Of a DNA stretch of 64,000 nucleotides, positions 29,015 through 37,393 are shown piece after piece. Below the pieces are notes generated by a model that was not told where the DNA came from, ran no database searches, and saw only the letters and a program-made list of their open reading frames with translations. A program made the translations under genes and the position numbers. Origin of the DNA: Desulfomicrobium apsheronum (lineage in GTDB: Bacteria > Desulfobacterota > Desulfovibrionia > Desulfovibrionales > Desulfomicrobiaceae); assembly GCF_900114115.1 (NCBI RefSeq), contig NZ_FORX01000003.1:1-64000 (forward strand), written 5' to 3'. Every line of letters starts with the position of its first letter. Within the stretch, counting starts at the first letter, position 1.

Positions 29015-29043
29015 AAAGGTCGCACTATGCGACCTTTTTTTTT
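29015..29043 (+). terminator. Terminator of tRNA-Phe copy 1
   Basis: AAAGGTCGC and GCGACCTTT form a 9-bp stem with a 5-base loop, followed by a run of T. Confidence 0.85.
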
Positions 29044-29200
29044 GCACTGAACCTGGTCCACCGCTTCGTCGTCCCGTCCGAAATTGCCTTCAATGCGAAC
29101 GCTCGCCACTGGTTCACCCGATAAAACAATTTTTTTTGCAAACTTCATTTTTTAAGCTTGCCAAAGCAGGTCGATTTCCATAGTAACGGTCTTCCGTCGA

Positions 29201-29276
29201 GCCGGGGTAGCTCAGTCGGTAGAGCAGGGGACTGAAAATCCCCGTGTCGGCAGTTCAACTCTGTCCCCCGGCACCA
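29201..29276 (+). tRNA. tRNA-Phe (GAA), copy 2
   Basis: The sequence is identical over all 76 bases to the copy 193 bases upstream, with anticodon GAA and encoded CCA. The spacer between the copies is not repeated, apart from the terminator-like 3' flank. Confidence 0.97.
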
Positions 29277-29283
29277 TGAAATC

Positions 29284-29309
29284 AAAGGTCGCATCACGCG
29301 GCCTTTTTT
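29284..29309 (+). terminator. Terminator of tRNA-Phe copy 2
   Basis: AAAGGTCGC pairs with GCGGCCTTT (one wobble) around a 5-base loop and is followed by T residues. It is a diverged copy of the terminator after the first tRNA. Confidence 0.8.
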
Positions 29310-29473
29310 CTTTTCAGCAGGCGACAGCCCGCTCGCCGGCGCATCGAATCTCCGCCTGCCGGTATTGGAACCGGAGATGCCGGTTCGCGCTTCCGCCACA
29401 ATTCTTGACGAAACCGGCCCGAAGCACCTAACCCCCTCGGATGCACCGGCCTTGAATCAGGAGAGTTCCGCCC

Positions 29474-30061
29474 ATGCTCATCACCCAACGACGATTTTCA
29501 AACACCTTCACGTTCAAGTTCGAACCCGACACCCTGACCTACACCAGGGTCGATGCCTACGGTTCGCACTCCTTCCAGTTGCCCTACGGCTCCATCGGCA
29601 TGGATCCGCAACGCACCACGGAGCGGAACGCAACTCTGTTCAACGGTGGGATTCTCCTTTCGGCCTGGGGGCTGGCGCAGGCTGGATACGCCATGGCTCA
29701 CGGCGATCTTCTCGGGATCATCTTCCTCTTCCCGGGAATCGCGTGCTTCCTTCTCCATATCCTGACCAAGATCGAGTTGACCTCGCTCAGCTCCGACGCC
29801 GGAGAGGTCGTCCTGCTCCACGACAGACACTACGACCGCATCATGGAGGCCATACGCGAACGCAGAAAAAAACAGTTGCTCGAATGGTACGGCAACATCA
29901 ACTTCGCCAATGATCCCGAGGAAGAGATCCGCAAATTCCACTGGCTCCATTCCCAGCACCTGATCAGCGCAGGCCAGTTGCAACAGATCATCACAACCAT
30001 CCGCAACGCCGATATCGAAGGGCGGGATGGAATCGACGATCCCGTCCCGCCCCAGCAATAA
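29474..30061 (+). CDS. Hypothetical membrane protein, 195 aa
   Basis: The protein has a polar N-terminus, two adjacent hydrophobic segments (about 56-75 and 78-97) and a charged C-terminal region of about 95 residues that includes an ERRKKQLLEWYGN helix. AGGAG lies near the ATG. I do not recognise the family; short-chain prediction would place both ends in the cytoplasm. It converges on the HD-HAD gene. Confidence 0.6.
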   Translation: MLITQRRFSNTFTFKFEPDTLTYTRVDAYGSHSFQLPYGSIGMDPQRTTERNATLFNGGILLSAWGLAQAGYAMAHGDLLGIIFLFPGIACFLLHILTKIELTSLSSDAGEVVLLHDRHYDRIMEAIRERRKKQLLEWYGNINFANDPEEEIRKFHWLHSQHLISAGQLQQIITTIRNADIEGRDGIDDPVPPQQ

Positions 30062-30131
30062 TCCACTCAGCGCTACGGGGTTCTCGCGGCCGACACCGCA
30101 TGGTCCCCGACAGCTCCTTCCCCACTTTTTT

Positions 30132-31523
30132 TCAGAAGGTCATGCCCGAGCGCAGTCCGGCCCAGCCCGAACCGAGACGCAGCCGGTCCAAAAACACTCC
30201 AACACCGTTGTCCGCGCACTGTCCGATGGTCCAGTCCGCGCCACGCCGTGTCCATTCCCCGGCGTTGGCCACGGCGGCGCAAGCTCCGCACAGGGCAAAG
30301 AGCAGCTCGTCATTTTCCGTGTCGCCCACGGCCAGGGAATGTAAAACCGGCCACTGAGCCCGTTCCATGACGGTGCGGGCAGCCTGTCCCTTGTTCCCCT
30401 GCTTGGGTAGAAATTCCAGAAAATGCCGGTCGCTGCGGCAACAATCCACGCCCAGCTCTGCGGCCAGAAGGCGCAGCTCTTCCTCACGCCGAAGATCATC
30501 ACCATCCACAATGCACAGAATCTTCAGCGCCGCGCCCGGCAAACGCGTCCGCGAGGGGCGAATCTCGCCGTAACGGTCGAAAATCTCATCCAGGGATGCC
30601 GGCCACTGCCCTCCCGTCTCGATGCCCTGCGGGCGATACACGGCGATGGGCAGCCCCCTGCTCTCAAGGGCGGCGCGCAGGGCCCCCTCCGCCTCCCTTA
30701 GCTCGTCAAGGACGGTTATCCCGTTCCCGTCCAGCAGACAGGACCCGTTGCCCGCCACCTGGGTGGTGTTCAGCCCCAACTGCAATACCAGAGGGGCGAT
30801 GCTCAAAGGATGCTTGCCCGTGGCCACGGAAAAGGCTCCGCCCGCCGCCACATAGGCTTTGACCGCCGCCTTGTTTGCATCCGAGAGCCCGTCCCCGGGA
30901 CGGATGAGCGTGTTGTCCACATCGCAAAAAACCCAGGGCAGAGGGCGGCGTTCCGTGGCCATGTCCCGCGCCCACTCCAAAAACGAGTCCCGCACCTCGT
31001 TCACCATGGCTGCCGCCTGCCGCACCTTCCCGGGATTGTCCGGGTTGCGCGTGGCGATATCCTCGAAGCGCCGCGCAAAGGAAACCCGCTTACCCACACC
31101 GGCTGCGCGCCAATCGGCCACGGTCACGGCCCGCACCAGCCAATCCGCCTCGGCCAGCGGCGGCCGACTGGCGTAATGTTCGCTCACGAGAGGAAGCCGC
31201 CCGCCCTTCCTGTCCGCTTGGGAATGACGCAGCACTCCCTCCACCACCCATGGATGTTCGCCCTTCTCTTCCAGGAACAGTGCCCCGTTGAGGGCATGGT
31301 ATTCGAAGCGGCGCAGCGCTGAGGCGTACCCGATGTCGTGCAGCAGCGCTGAACGGATCAGCAGTCGCGCATGATCCGCCGGCAGGGAAAAGCTGCCCGA
31401 CAGATCCTTGGCAAAGGACGCGGCGTCGCGCATGTGCGCAAGACGCGGCATGCGATCGGCAAAAAGGGACTCAAGGGCACGGATATTGAAACCCGACTCG
31501 GGGCAAGACGAAACGAAAGGCAT
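30132..31523 (-). CDS. HD phosphohydrolase-HAD hydrolase fusion
   Basis: Residues 1-185 form an HD-type domain with the metal pair His62-Asp63 in SALLHDIGY. Residues 195-463 form a HAD hydrolase of Cof type with the nucleophile motif in VFCDVDNTLI (Asp201, Asp203) and late motif GDTENDELLFALCG. HD domains often act on nucleotides or nucleic acids and Cof-type HADs on sugar phosphates or nucleotides; which substrates apply here is unknown. The two domains in one 463-residue chain are notable. The gene stands alone between convergent and divergent neighbours. Confidence 0.8.
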   Translation of the reverse strand: MPFVSSCPESGFNIRALESLFADRMPRLAHMRDAASFAKDLSGSFSLPADHARLLIRSALLHDIGYASALRRFEYHALNGALFLEEKGEHPWVVEGVLRHSQADRKGGRLPLVSEHYASRPPLAEADWLVRAVTVADWRAAGVGKRVSFARRFEDIATRNPDNPGKVRQAAAMVNEVRDSFLEWARDMATERRPLPWVFCDVDNTLIRPGDGLSDANKAAVKAYVAAGGAFSVATGKHPLSIAPLVLQLGLNTTQVAGNGSCLLDGNGITVLDELREAEGALRAALESRGLPIAVYRPQGIETGGQWPASLDEIFDRYGEIRPSRTRLPGAALKILCIVDGDDLRREEELRLLAAELGVDCCRSDRHFLEFLPKQGNKGQAARTVMERAQWPVLHSLAVGDTENDELLFALCGACAAVANAGEWTRRGADWTIGQCADNGVGVFLDRLRLGSGWAGLRSGMTF

Positions 31524-31656
31524 GTGATTTCCTGTGGAAGATAAGGGTGATGAGCGAAAAGAAGGGGGACGATGACTCGCAAAAAAAAGTATTTTCCGTT
31601 TACTTTCAAGATGATTCGGCTTAACAACCTGAGCCTAATAATAAAGGATTCCGGCA

Positions 31657-31872
31657 ATGAAACAAGCTGAAAATTTACTGCGGCAAGCGCAGACGTTCAT
31701 CCGTCGACTAGGCATTCATCCCCTGATTCTCATCGCGGGACTTCTGTTTTGCCTGTTTTTTCCGCGCTTTTTCCTTCTCGCGGCCTTTGGCTACGCCGCC
31801 TATTGGGTAATCAAGAACATCGGTTTCCCCTCGAAAGGCCGGGGCGGACGCAAGGGCCGGGGAAGAAAGTAG
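31657..31872 (+). CDS. Small membrane protein with basic tail, 71 aa
   Basis: Residues 22-52 form a strongly hydrophobic stretch (LILIAGLLFCLFFPRFFLL and onwards) and the C-terminus is highly basic (KGRGGRKGRGRK). The function is unknown. It is followed after 27 bases by a second small membrane protein gene and probably shares a transcript with it. Confidence 0.6.
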   Translation: MKQAENLLRQAQTFIRRLGIHPLILIAGLLFCLFFPRFFLLAAFGYAAYWVIKNIGFPSKGRGGRKGRGRK

Positions 31873-31899
31873 ACCGATCAAGACATCAAGAGGAGTTCC

Positions 31900-32088
31900 A
31901 TGGCTTCCAATTCATCCCTTTTCATGCGCATTCTCCGGGCCATCATTCACAGGGTCTGGACCGTCCTCTTTTTCCTGTCCGTACTGTCCGTGCTCGCCCT
32001 GGCCAATCATTGGTGGGATGTCATCGCAGGCGGCTACCATGTGATTCAAAGCTGGATTCTGGCCGGAATAGACCTGATTCGCGGCTAG
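31900..32088 (+). CDS. Small membrane protein, 62 aa
   Basis: One membrane helix (about 19-36, VWTVLFFLSVLSVLALAN) is followed by an amphipathic C-terminus rich in Trp. AGGAG lies before the ATG. It is paired with the preceding 71-residue gene; no family is recognised. Confidence 0.55.
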   Translation: MASNSSLFMRILRAIIHRVWTVLFFLSVLSVLALANHWWDVIAGGYHVIQSWILAGIDLIRG

Positions 32089-32091
32089 GGA

Positions 32092-32280
32092 TCACCCCTT
32101 CTCGTCCACCAGCCTGTCCTCGGCATGGAGTTCATTCCAGACCGGCGAACCCGGGGTCGTTTCCCTTTGCCTGGGACGGGTCCGCCCGACGGACCGGGAC
32201 TCGGCAACCTCTTTTTCAATCTGCCGCCGACGCTCGAAATTTCCCAGAATTCCATCCACCTTTTCGATTTTTTCCGTCAT
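32092..32280 (-). CDS. Hypothetical polar protein, 62 aa
   Basis: The frame starts MTEKIEKVDGILGNFERR and is rich in Glu and Arg, probably helical at the N-terminus. Its ATG lies one base after the stop of the Cys-rich gene upstream, so the two are translationally coupled. A longer frame to 32337 is open but less likely. The function is unknown. Confidence 0.45.
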   Translation of the reverse strand: MTEKIEKVDGILGNFERRRQIEKEVAESRSVGRTRPRQRETTPGSPVWNELHAEDRLVDEKG

Positions 32281-32281
32281 T

Positions 32282-32767
32282 TCAAATATCCAACGCTTCG
32301 GGCGCACGCCCGGGTGAAATGCTCGCCAGCCCTTCATGACGGGGCTGGTCCAATGTCACCGAAACCCGTGGCAAATCATTCACTTCGGATTCCAAAATTC
32401 GCTCATTAGCACGGGAGCTTGACTTTGCAAGCCGTTCCGAGACTGCGCCAAGGCCGGGCAGAGGGCGGACCTGTTGCGTCACGGGAACCTCTTCGGACAT
32501 GCGAAAAGGATGGGCCGGGCATGGCGGCTGGGCGCCGATGGGAACGTCTGCGCTGCAGTCGATCACAGCCTCGGGACTGCCCGCGCAGGCCAGGCAAAAG
32601 GCCGCGATGCAACTCTGCAGAGCGGCATCCTCCCCGTCCTCGATCATCCGGCACGAATGCAGCGGGCACAGGACATGCTCGCACTCCCTGACAAATTTCG
32701 GGCTTCCACCCTGACAGCACAGACAGATTCTCCGGATCACACCGGGCATTGCGTTCCTGGCGGCCAT
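32282..32767 (-). CDS. Protein with two tandem Cys-rich (zinc-type) motifs
   Basis: The 161-residue protein has two similar modules of the pattern C-x2-C-x-G(G)-S...V-x2-C...C-P-x4-R-M. The first is VIRRICLCCQGGSPKFVREC then CPLHSCRM (1-41); the second is FCLACAGSPEAVIDC then CPAHPFRM (about 54-90). Single modules of this kind occur in small phage and bacterial proteins and look like zinc ribbons. AAGGAGAGG precedes the ATG at 32767; a longer frame reaches 32890. Metal binding is inferred. Confidence 0.6.
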   Translation of the reverse strand: MAARNAMPGVIRRICLCCQGGSPKFVRECEHVLCPLHSCRMIEDGEDAALQSCIAAFCLACAGSPEAVIDCSADVPIGAQPPCPAHPFRMSEEVPVTQQVRPLPGLGAVSERLAKSSSRANERILESEVNDLPRVSVTLDQPRHEGLASISPGRAPEALDI

Positions 32768-32920
32768 GCACCCCTCTCCTTGGTCCTGGCGGAATGGAAT
32801 TGCCCCACCATACGCGCGAACCCAGCGTGCATCAATGCCCAAAATAGAGAACTCCAGACGCCGCGCATCAAGGACAAAATCACCATCCAAAATAAAAATG
32901 ACCGGCGGTCATAAAAATTC

Positions 32921-32926
32921 TTGACA
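32921..32926 (+). promoter_or_regulatory. Candidate -35 of the aromatic operon
   Basis: A perfect TTGACA lies about 35 bases upstream of the leader peptide start. The -10 (around TAGTCA, 32945-32950) is weak, so the start site cannot be fixed. Confidence 0.4.
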
Positions 32927-32960
32927 GTCTCCCGCCAAACTGAGTAGTCAGGCAATCGTT

Positions 32961-33047
32961 ATGACAAACTTCTCCCTCAATCACAGCCTGTACTTTTTTT
33001 GGTACTTTTATTTTAGCAGAGCCTGTGGTCTGAGGGGACTGCTTTAG
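32961..33047 (+). CDS. Aromatic leader peptide, 28 aa
   Basis: The short frame reads MTNFSLNHSLYFFWYFYFSR and ends GLRGLL before a TAG. Residues 11-18 are eight aromatic codons in a row (Tyr-Phe-Phe-Trp-Tyr-Phe-Tyr-Phe). A weak AGG lies eight bases before the ATG. It sits between a TTGACA box and a terminator, upstream of the genes for shared aromatic synthesis. This is the organisation of a ribosome-stalling leader peptide that senses Phe, Tyr and Trp together. Confidence 0.8.
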   Translation: MTNFSLNHSLYFFWYFYFSRACGLRGLL

Positions 33048-33107
33048 CCTTTTTGAAGAAGCAAACCAACCTTAGGGCCGCAGGCAATACGCCGGCGGCC
33101 CTTTTTT
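33027..33107 (+). promoter_or_regulatory. Transcription attenuator of the aro-trp supraoperon
   Basis: The terminator has arms AGGGCCGC (33074-33081) and GCGGCCCT (33095-33102) followed by six T. A competing pairing is possible: GGTCTGAGG (33027-33035, inside the leader peptide frame) with CCTTAGGGCC (33070-33079), nine pairs with one bulge and two wobbles. A ribosome stalled on the aromatic codons (32991-33014) would leave 33027-33035 free and so block the terminator; one that reaches the TAG at 33045 would mask it. The pairing was derived by eye. Confidence 0.75.
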
Positions 33108-33150
33108 ACATTTTAAGGCCCCGGGTGCCCGGCCGAAACCGGAGGAAATC

Positions 33151-33957
33151 ATGAACATGGGAAAAAGCGTCAGGCTGGAAAGGATCTTCAACCGCAACAC
33201 AGGCCGCAGCATCATCGTGCCCCTGGACCACGGAACCACCGTCGGCCCCATCCAGGGTCTGGTGGATCTGCGCTCCACGGTGAACAAGGTAGCCGAGGGC
33301 GGCGCCAACGCGGTGCTCATGCACAAGGGTCTGCCGCGCTGTTCGCACCGGGGTCATGGCCGCGACGTGGGCCTCATCATCCATCTGTCGGCCAGCACCA
33401 CCCTCTCTCCCTTCCCCAACGCCAAGATCCTGGTCGGGACGGTCGAAGACGGAATCAAGCTCGGCGCCGACGCGGTGTCCGTGCACCTCAACCTCGGTGA
33501 CGAGTCCGAACGCGACATGCTGCGCGACATGGGCCAGGTCGCCTCCAAATGCGCCGAATGGGGCATGCCGCTCCTGGCCATGGTTTACGCACGAGGCCCC
33601 AAGGTCAAATCCGAATGGGATCCGGCCACCGTGGCACACTGCGCACGTCTGGCCGAAGAACTGGGCGCCGACGTGATCAAGGTCGTCTACACCGGTGATC
33701 CCGAATCCTTTTCCAGAGTGACCGAAGGCTGCTGCATCCCCATCGTCATTGCCGGCGGACCGCGCATGGACTCTCCGCGCGACATCATCCAGATGGCTCA
33801 CGACTCCATCAGCGCGGGCGGCGCAGGGCTATCCATGGGACGCAACATCTTCCAGGCCGAAGATCCGACCCGGCTCGTTCAGGCCTTGCACGCCGTGGTG
33901 CACATGGATTACTCCGTCGAACAGGCTCTGGCGCTGCTCGAAGAACCCAAACTCTAG
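33151..33957 (+). CDS. ADH synthase (archaeal-type shikimate entry)
   Basis: This 268-residue class I aldolase starts NMGKSVRLERIFNRNTGRSI and has the DeoC/FbaB-like barrel blocks VPLDHGTT, LMHKGLPR, VIKVVYTG (with the likely Schiff-base Lys) and IVIAGGPR. It matches 2-amino-3,7-dideoxy-D-threo-hept-6-ulosonate synthase, which replaces DAHP synthase in the archaeal route from aspartate semialdehyde and a ketohexose-phosphate derivative. GGAGG precedes the ATG. It is the first structural gene after the attenuator, and the next gene encodes the following enzyme. Confidence 0.88.
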   Translation: MNMGKSVRLERIFNRNTGRSIIVPLDHGTTVGPIQGLVDLRSTVNKVAEGGANAVLMHKGLPRCSHRGHGRDVGLIIHLSASTTLSPFPNAKILVGTVEDGIKLGADAVSVHLNLGDESERDMLRDMGQVASKCAEWGMPLLAMVYARGPKVKSEWDPATVAHCARLAEELGADVIKVVYTGDPESFSRVTEGCCIPIVIAGGPRMDSPRDIIQMAHDSISAGGAGLSMGRNIFQAEDPTRLVQALHAVVHMDYSVEQALALLEEPKL

Positions 33958-33966
33958 GTCCGTGTC

Positions 33967-34935
33967 ATGAAAAAAGTACTCTTTTCCGGCGTTCCCTTTG
34001 ACAAGACCGAGATCACCCTGGCCCTGGAATCCGGCGTGGACGCGGTCATCGTCGAACGCGAGCATGTCGCATCCGTGCAGGCCCTGAGCAAGATTCCGGT
34101 CCTTGCCGCCGAAGACCAGCCCTATGTGCTCTTGGCCTCCAAGGCCGACGAGGAAGAGGCTGTGCGTCTCCTGGGCCAGGGCAAGGACGTCATCCTTCGC
34201 GAAGGCTGGGAGATCATTCCAGTTGAAAACATACTGGCTCAGTCCGACCGTCTGGCCGTTGAAGCCGCCGACCTTGACCGCGCCAGACTGGCCGCCGGTA
34301 TCCTGGAGCGAGGGGTCGAAACCGTGGTCGTTCTGCCCACGGCGGCCGAGGATCTCAAAATCATCGTGCGTGAACTCAAACTGAGCCAGGGAACCATGGA
34401 ACTGGAAACTGCGACCATCACAGCCGTCACCTCCGCCGGGCTCGGCCACCGTGTCTGCGTGGACACCATGAGCCTTTTGAAATCCGGTCAGGGCATGCTG
34501 GTCGGCAATTCGAGCGCCTTCACCTTCCTCATCAACGCCGAAACCGAATCCAATCCCTACGTGGCTCCCCGCCCGTTCCGCATCAATGCCGGGGCCGTGC
34601 ACGCCTATGCGGCCATGCCCGGGGACAGGACCACGTATCTCGATGAACTCAAGACCGGAACCGAAGTGCTCATAGTCGGCGCCGACGGCTCCACCACCCT
34701 GGCCACGGTCGGACGCTGCAAGGTCGAAATCCGGCCCATGCTGCTCATCGAGGCCGAGTGCAACGGGAAAAAGGGGACCCTCTTCCTGCAAAACGCCGAG
34801 ACCATCCGCATGGTTCGAAGCGACGGCCGCCCGGTCAGCGTGGTCGACCTCAAGGACGGAGACAAGGTGCTGTGCCGCACGGATCAGGCGGGAAGGCATT
34901 TCGGCATGCGCATCACCGAGGAGATCAAGGAATGA
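33967..34935 (+). CDS. 3-Dehydroquinate synthase II
   Basis: The 322-residue protein matches the archaeal-type dehydroquinate synthase II (AroB'), which oxidatively deaminates ADH and cyclises it to 3-dehydroquinate with NAD. Recognisable blocks are VLPTAAEDLK, CVDTMSLLKSGQGMLVG and AGAVHAYAAMPGDRTTYL. It has no likeness to classical AroB. It starts nine bases after the ADH synthase stop and its TGA overlaps the pheA ATG. Confidence 0.9.
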   Translation: MKKVLFSGVPFDKTEITLALESGVDAVIVEREHVASVQALSKIPVLAAEDQPYVLLASKADEEEAVRLLGQGKDVILREGWEIIPVENILAQSDRLAVEAADLDRARLAAGILERGVETVVVLPTAAEDLKIIVRELKLSQGTMELETATITAVTSAGLGHRVCVDTMSLLKSGQGMLVGNSSAFTFLINAETESNPYVAPRPFRINAGAVHAYAAMPGDRTTYLDELKTGTEVLIVGADGSTTLATVGRCKVEIRPMLLIEAECNGKKGTLFLQNAETIRMVRSDGRPVSVVDLKDGDKVLCRTDQAGRHFGMRITEEIKE

Positions 34936-36050
34936 GTGCGTCCACGCAGCGTCTGACCGAGATCCGGACCCAGATCGACGACCTGGACGAACAGCTCCTG
35001 GGCCTGCTCAACAGACGCGCCTCCCTGAGCCGCGAGGTCGGCCAGCTCAAGTCCGATTCCCTGGACATCGTCTTCAAGCCCTTTCGCGAAAAGGAAGTCC
35101 TGAACCGGCTGAACGCGTTAAGCCCCGGCATCCTGCCCGAAGATCACCTGCGCGCCATCTACCGCGAAATCCTGTCCTCCTCGCGCCGCCTGCAGCAGCC
35201 CCAGACCGTGGCCTACCTCGGCCCCGAGGGAACCTTCACGCATCTGGCGGGTCTTGAATACCTTGGCCGCTCCATGGACTTCTCGCCCTGCCCTACCCTG
35301 CATGACGTCTTTTTGACCGTGGCCTCGCGCAAGGCCGACCTTGGCGTGATCCCGCTTGAGAATTCCCTGCAGGGCAGCGTCGGCCAGAGCCTGGACCTCT
35401 TCCTGCAATACAATGTCTATATCCACGCCGAACTTTTCAGCCGCATAAGCCACGCGCTGCTGGCCACGAACGCCGATCTGGCCTCGGTGCGCACGGTCTA
35501 TTCCCACCCCCAGGCCCTGGCCCAATGCTCTGGCTGGCTGCGCACCAACGTACCCCAGGCCGTCGTTGTCCCCACCGAGAGCACCGCAGCGGCGGCAGCC
35601 CAGGCCGAGCGCGAGGGCAAAGGCTCCGCCGCCATCGGCCATCCGCGTCTGGTGGAGCGCTATGGACTCAAGGCCGTGGCCCTGGACATCCAGGACCTGC
35701 CCGACAACTGGACCCGATTTCTGGTCATCGGCCCCACACCGACGGTGGGCAGCAGCCGCGACAAGACCTCGCTCCTGTTCACCACCCCGGACCGCCCCGG
35801 AGCCCTGGCCGCCATCCTGAATCTCCTGGCCGATCAGGGGCTCAACCTGACCAAACTGGAATCACGGCCGCTCAAGGGCGAAAAATGGAAATACGTATTC
35901 TTCATGGACGTGGAGTGCGACCTGTCCCAGGAGCAGTACGAAAACACCATAAAGCATCTGACCAGCCTCTGTCACACCATGCGCGTGCTCGGCAGCTATC
36001 CTACGGGCCCGCATCTCTACGGCGCGGGCATAACCCAGGAGTCATCATGA
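34932..36050 (+). CDS. pheA: Chorismate mutase-prephenate dehydratase
   Basis: The 372-residue bifunctional enzyme has an AroQ chorismate mutase domain (1-90, DDLDEQLLGLLNRRASLS), a prephenate dehydratase domain (about 93-275, YLGPEGTFTHLA, VIPLENSLQGSVG, TRFLVIG) and a C-terminal ACT domain (about 290-360, TPDRPGALAAILNLLADQ) with the ESRP site for feedback by phenylalanine. Both ends overlap neighbours through ATGA, showing tight coupling. Confidence 0.95.
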   Translation: MSASTQRLTEIRTQIDDLDEQLLGLLNRRASLSREVGQLKSDSLDIVFKPFREKEVLNRLNALSPGILPEDHLRAIYREILSSSRRLQQPQTVAYLGPEGTFTHLAGLEYLGRSMDFSPCPTLHDVFLTVASRKADLGVIPLENSLQGSVGQSLDLFLQYNVYIHAELFSRISHALLATNADLASVRTVYSHPQALAQCSGWLRTNVPQAVVVPTESTAAAAAQAEREGKGSAAIGHPRLVERYGLKAVALDIQDLPDNWTRFLVIGPTPTVGSSRDKTSLLFTTPDRPGALAAILNLLADQGLNLTKLESRPLKGEKWKYVFFMDVECDLSQEQYENTIKHLTSLCHTMRVLGSYPTGPHLYGAGITQESS

Positions 36051-37393
36051 ACCCGGCCATCCACATCACCGCGCCTTCATCCAAGTCCCTTTCGCATCGG
36101 GCGCTCATCTGCGCGGCCCTGGCGACAGGCGAATCGCTGCTTGAAGGCGTGCTCGACAGCCAGGACCTGACCCGCACCGCCGAGTGTCTGCGCCTGCTCG
36201 GCGCGACGATCGAACCCCGGGAAGACAAGCTTTTCGTGCACGGCATCGGCGCGGCGACGCGGCCAGAAGCATCCGAACCGGTCTCCATGAACGTCGGCGA
36301 GTCCGGTACCACCTGCCGGCTCATGGCCGCCGTGGTCACGGCCATCCCCGGCATTTACCGCATTTTCGGCGAGGGCCGCATGCACGACCGTCCCGTCTCG
36401 CACCTGACCGACGCCCTGACCCGCCAGGGAGTGCGCGTCACCTTCGAGGAAAAGGACGGCTACCCGCCCCTGGTCATGTCCAGCCCCGGCCTTTCCGGCG
36501 GCGAGGTGACCATCAATCTGGAACAGAGCAGCCAGTACCTCTCGGGCCTGCTCCTGGCCGCGCCCCTGGCGACCGCAGCGACGACCATCCGGCTGATCGG
36601 CAAGTCCGTGGCCTCCTGGCCCTATGTCGCCCTGACCCTCGACACCATGGCCCGCTTCGGCGTGCCCGTGATCCTGGAGCGCCGGATCCTCGACGACTGG
36701 CAGCCGTGCGTCCACGCCGAGGCCGCAAACCTGCCCCCCACGGACATCCGTCTCATCGTCCATCCGGCGCCCTACCGCGCCGGAGCCATGCGCGTGGAAG
36801 GCGACTGGTCCAATGCATCCTACTTTCTGGCGGCCGGGGCCGTTGGCGTCGCTCCGGTGCGCATTTCCGGGCTGAACCCATCCTCGGCCCAGGGCGACCG
36901 CTTCATGCTTGAAATCCTGGCCCGCATGGGAGCACGCATCGAATGGACCGATGACGCGGTCACGGTTTTTCCATCCGCGCTGCACGGCGTGCATGTGGAT
37001 ATGAACGCCTGCCCCGATATCGTACCCACGGTTGCGGCCATGGCCGCCTTCGCCACCGGGGAAACGGTCATCTCCGGCGCCGCGCATCTGACCCTGAAGG
37101 AATGCGACCGCATCCAGGGCCCGGTCACGGAACTGTCCAAGGCAGGCGTGAACATTGAGGCCCGGCCCGACGGCATGGTCATTCGGGGCAACGGCGGCCT
37201 CCTGCCGCGCGAGGTGGACATGCTCACCCACGGCGATCACCGCATGGCCATGAGCTTCGCCATTCTCGAACTGGGCGGCATCGGCGTTCACCTCGACAAC
37301 CCGTCCTGCGTGGCCAAATCCTTTCCCGGATTCTGGGACGTCTGGGCCAAGGTTCGCCTTGGCAACGGTTTTGGAGCAGCTCATGAGGCTTAG
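36047..37393 (+). CDS. aroA: EPSP synthase (3-phosphoshikimate 1-carboxyvinyltransferase)
   Basis: The 448-residue enzyme joins phosphoenolpyruvate to shikimate 3-phosphate. It has PSSKSLSHRALICAALA, NVGESGTTCRLMAAVV, GRMHDRPVSHLTDAL, the catalytic Asp in PDIVPTVAAMAAFATGET, and KECDRI and GDHRMAMSFA. The first loop (NVGESGTT) departs from the common LGNAGTA form. Its start overlaps the pheA stop and its end overlaps the next gene. Confidence 0.94.
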   Translation: MNPAIHITAPSSKSLSHRALICAALATGESLLEGVLDSQDLTRTAECLRLLGATIEPREDKLFVHGIGAATRPEASEPVSMNVGESGTTCRLMAAVVTAIPGIYRIFGEGRMHDRPVSHLTDALTRQGVRVTFEEKDGYPPLVMSSPGLSGGEVTINLEQSSQYLSGLLLAAPLATAATTIRLIGKSVASWPYVALTLDTMARFGVPVILERRILDDWQPCVHAEAANLPPTDIRLIVHPAPYRAGAMRVEGDWSNASYFLAAGAVGVAPVRISGLNPSSAQGDRFMLEILARMGARIEWTDDAVTVFPSALHGVHVDMNACPDIVPTVAAMAAFATGETVISGAAHLTLKECDRIQGPVTELSKAGVNIEARPDGMVIRGNGGLLPREVDMLTHGDHRMAMSFAILELGGIGVHLDNPSCVAKSFPGFWDVWAKVRLGNGFGAAHEA

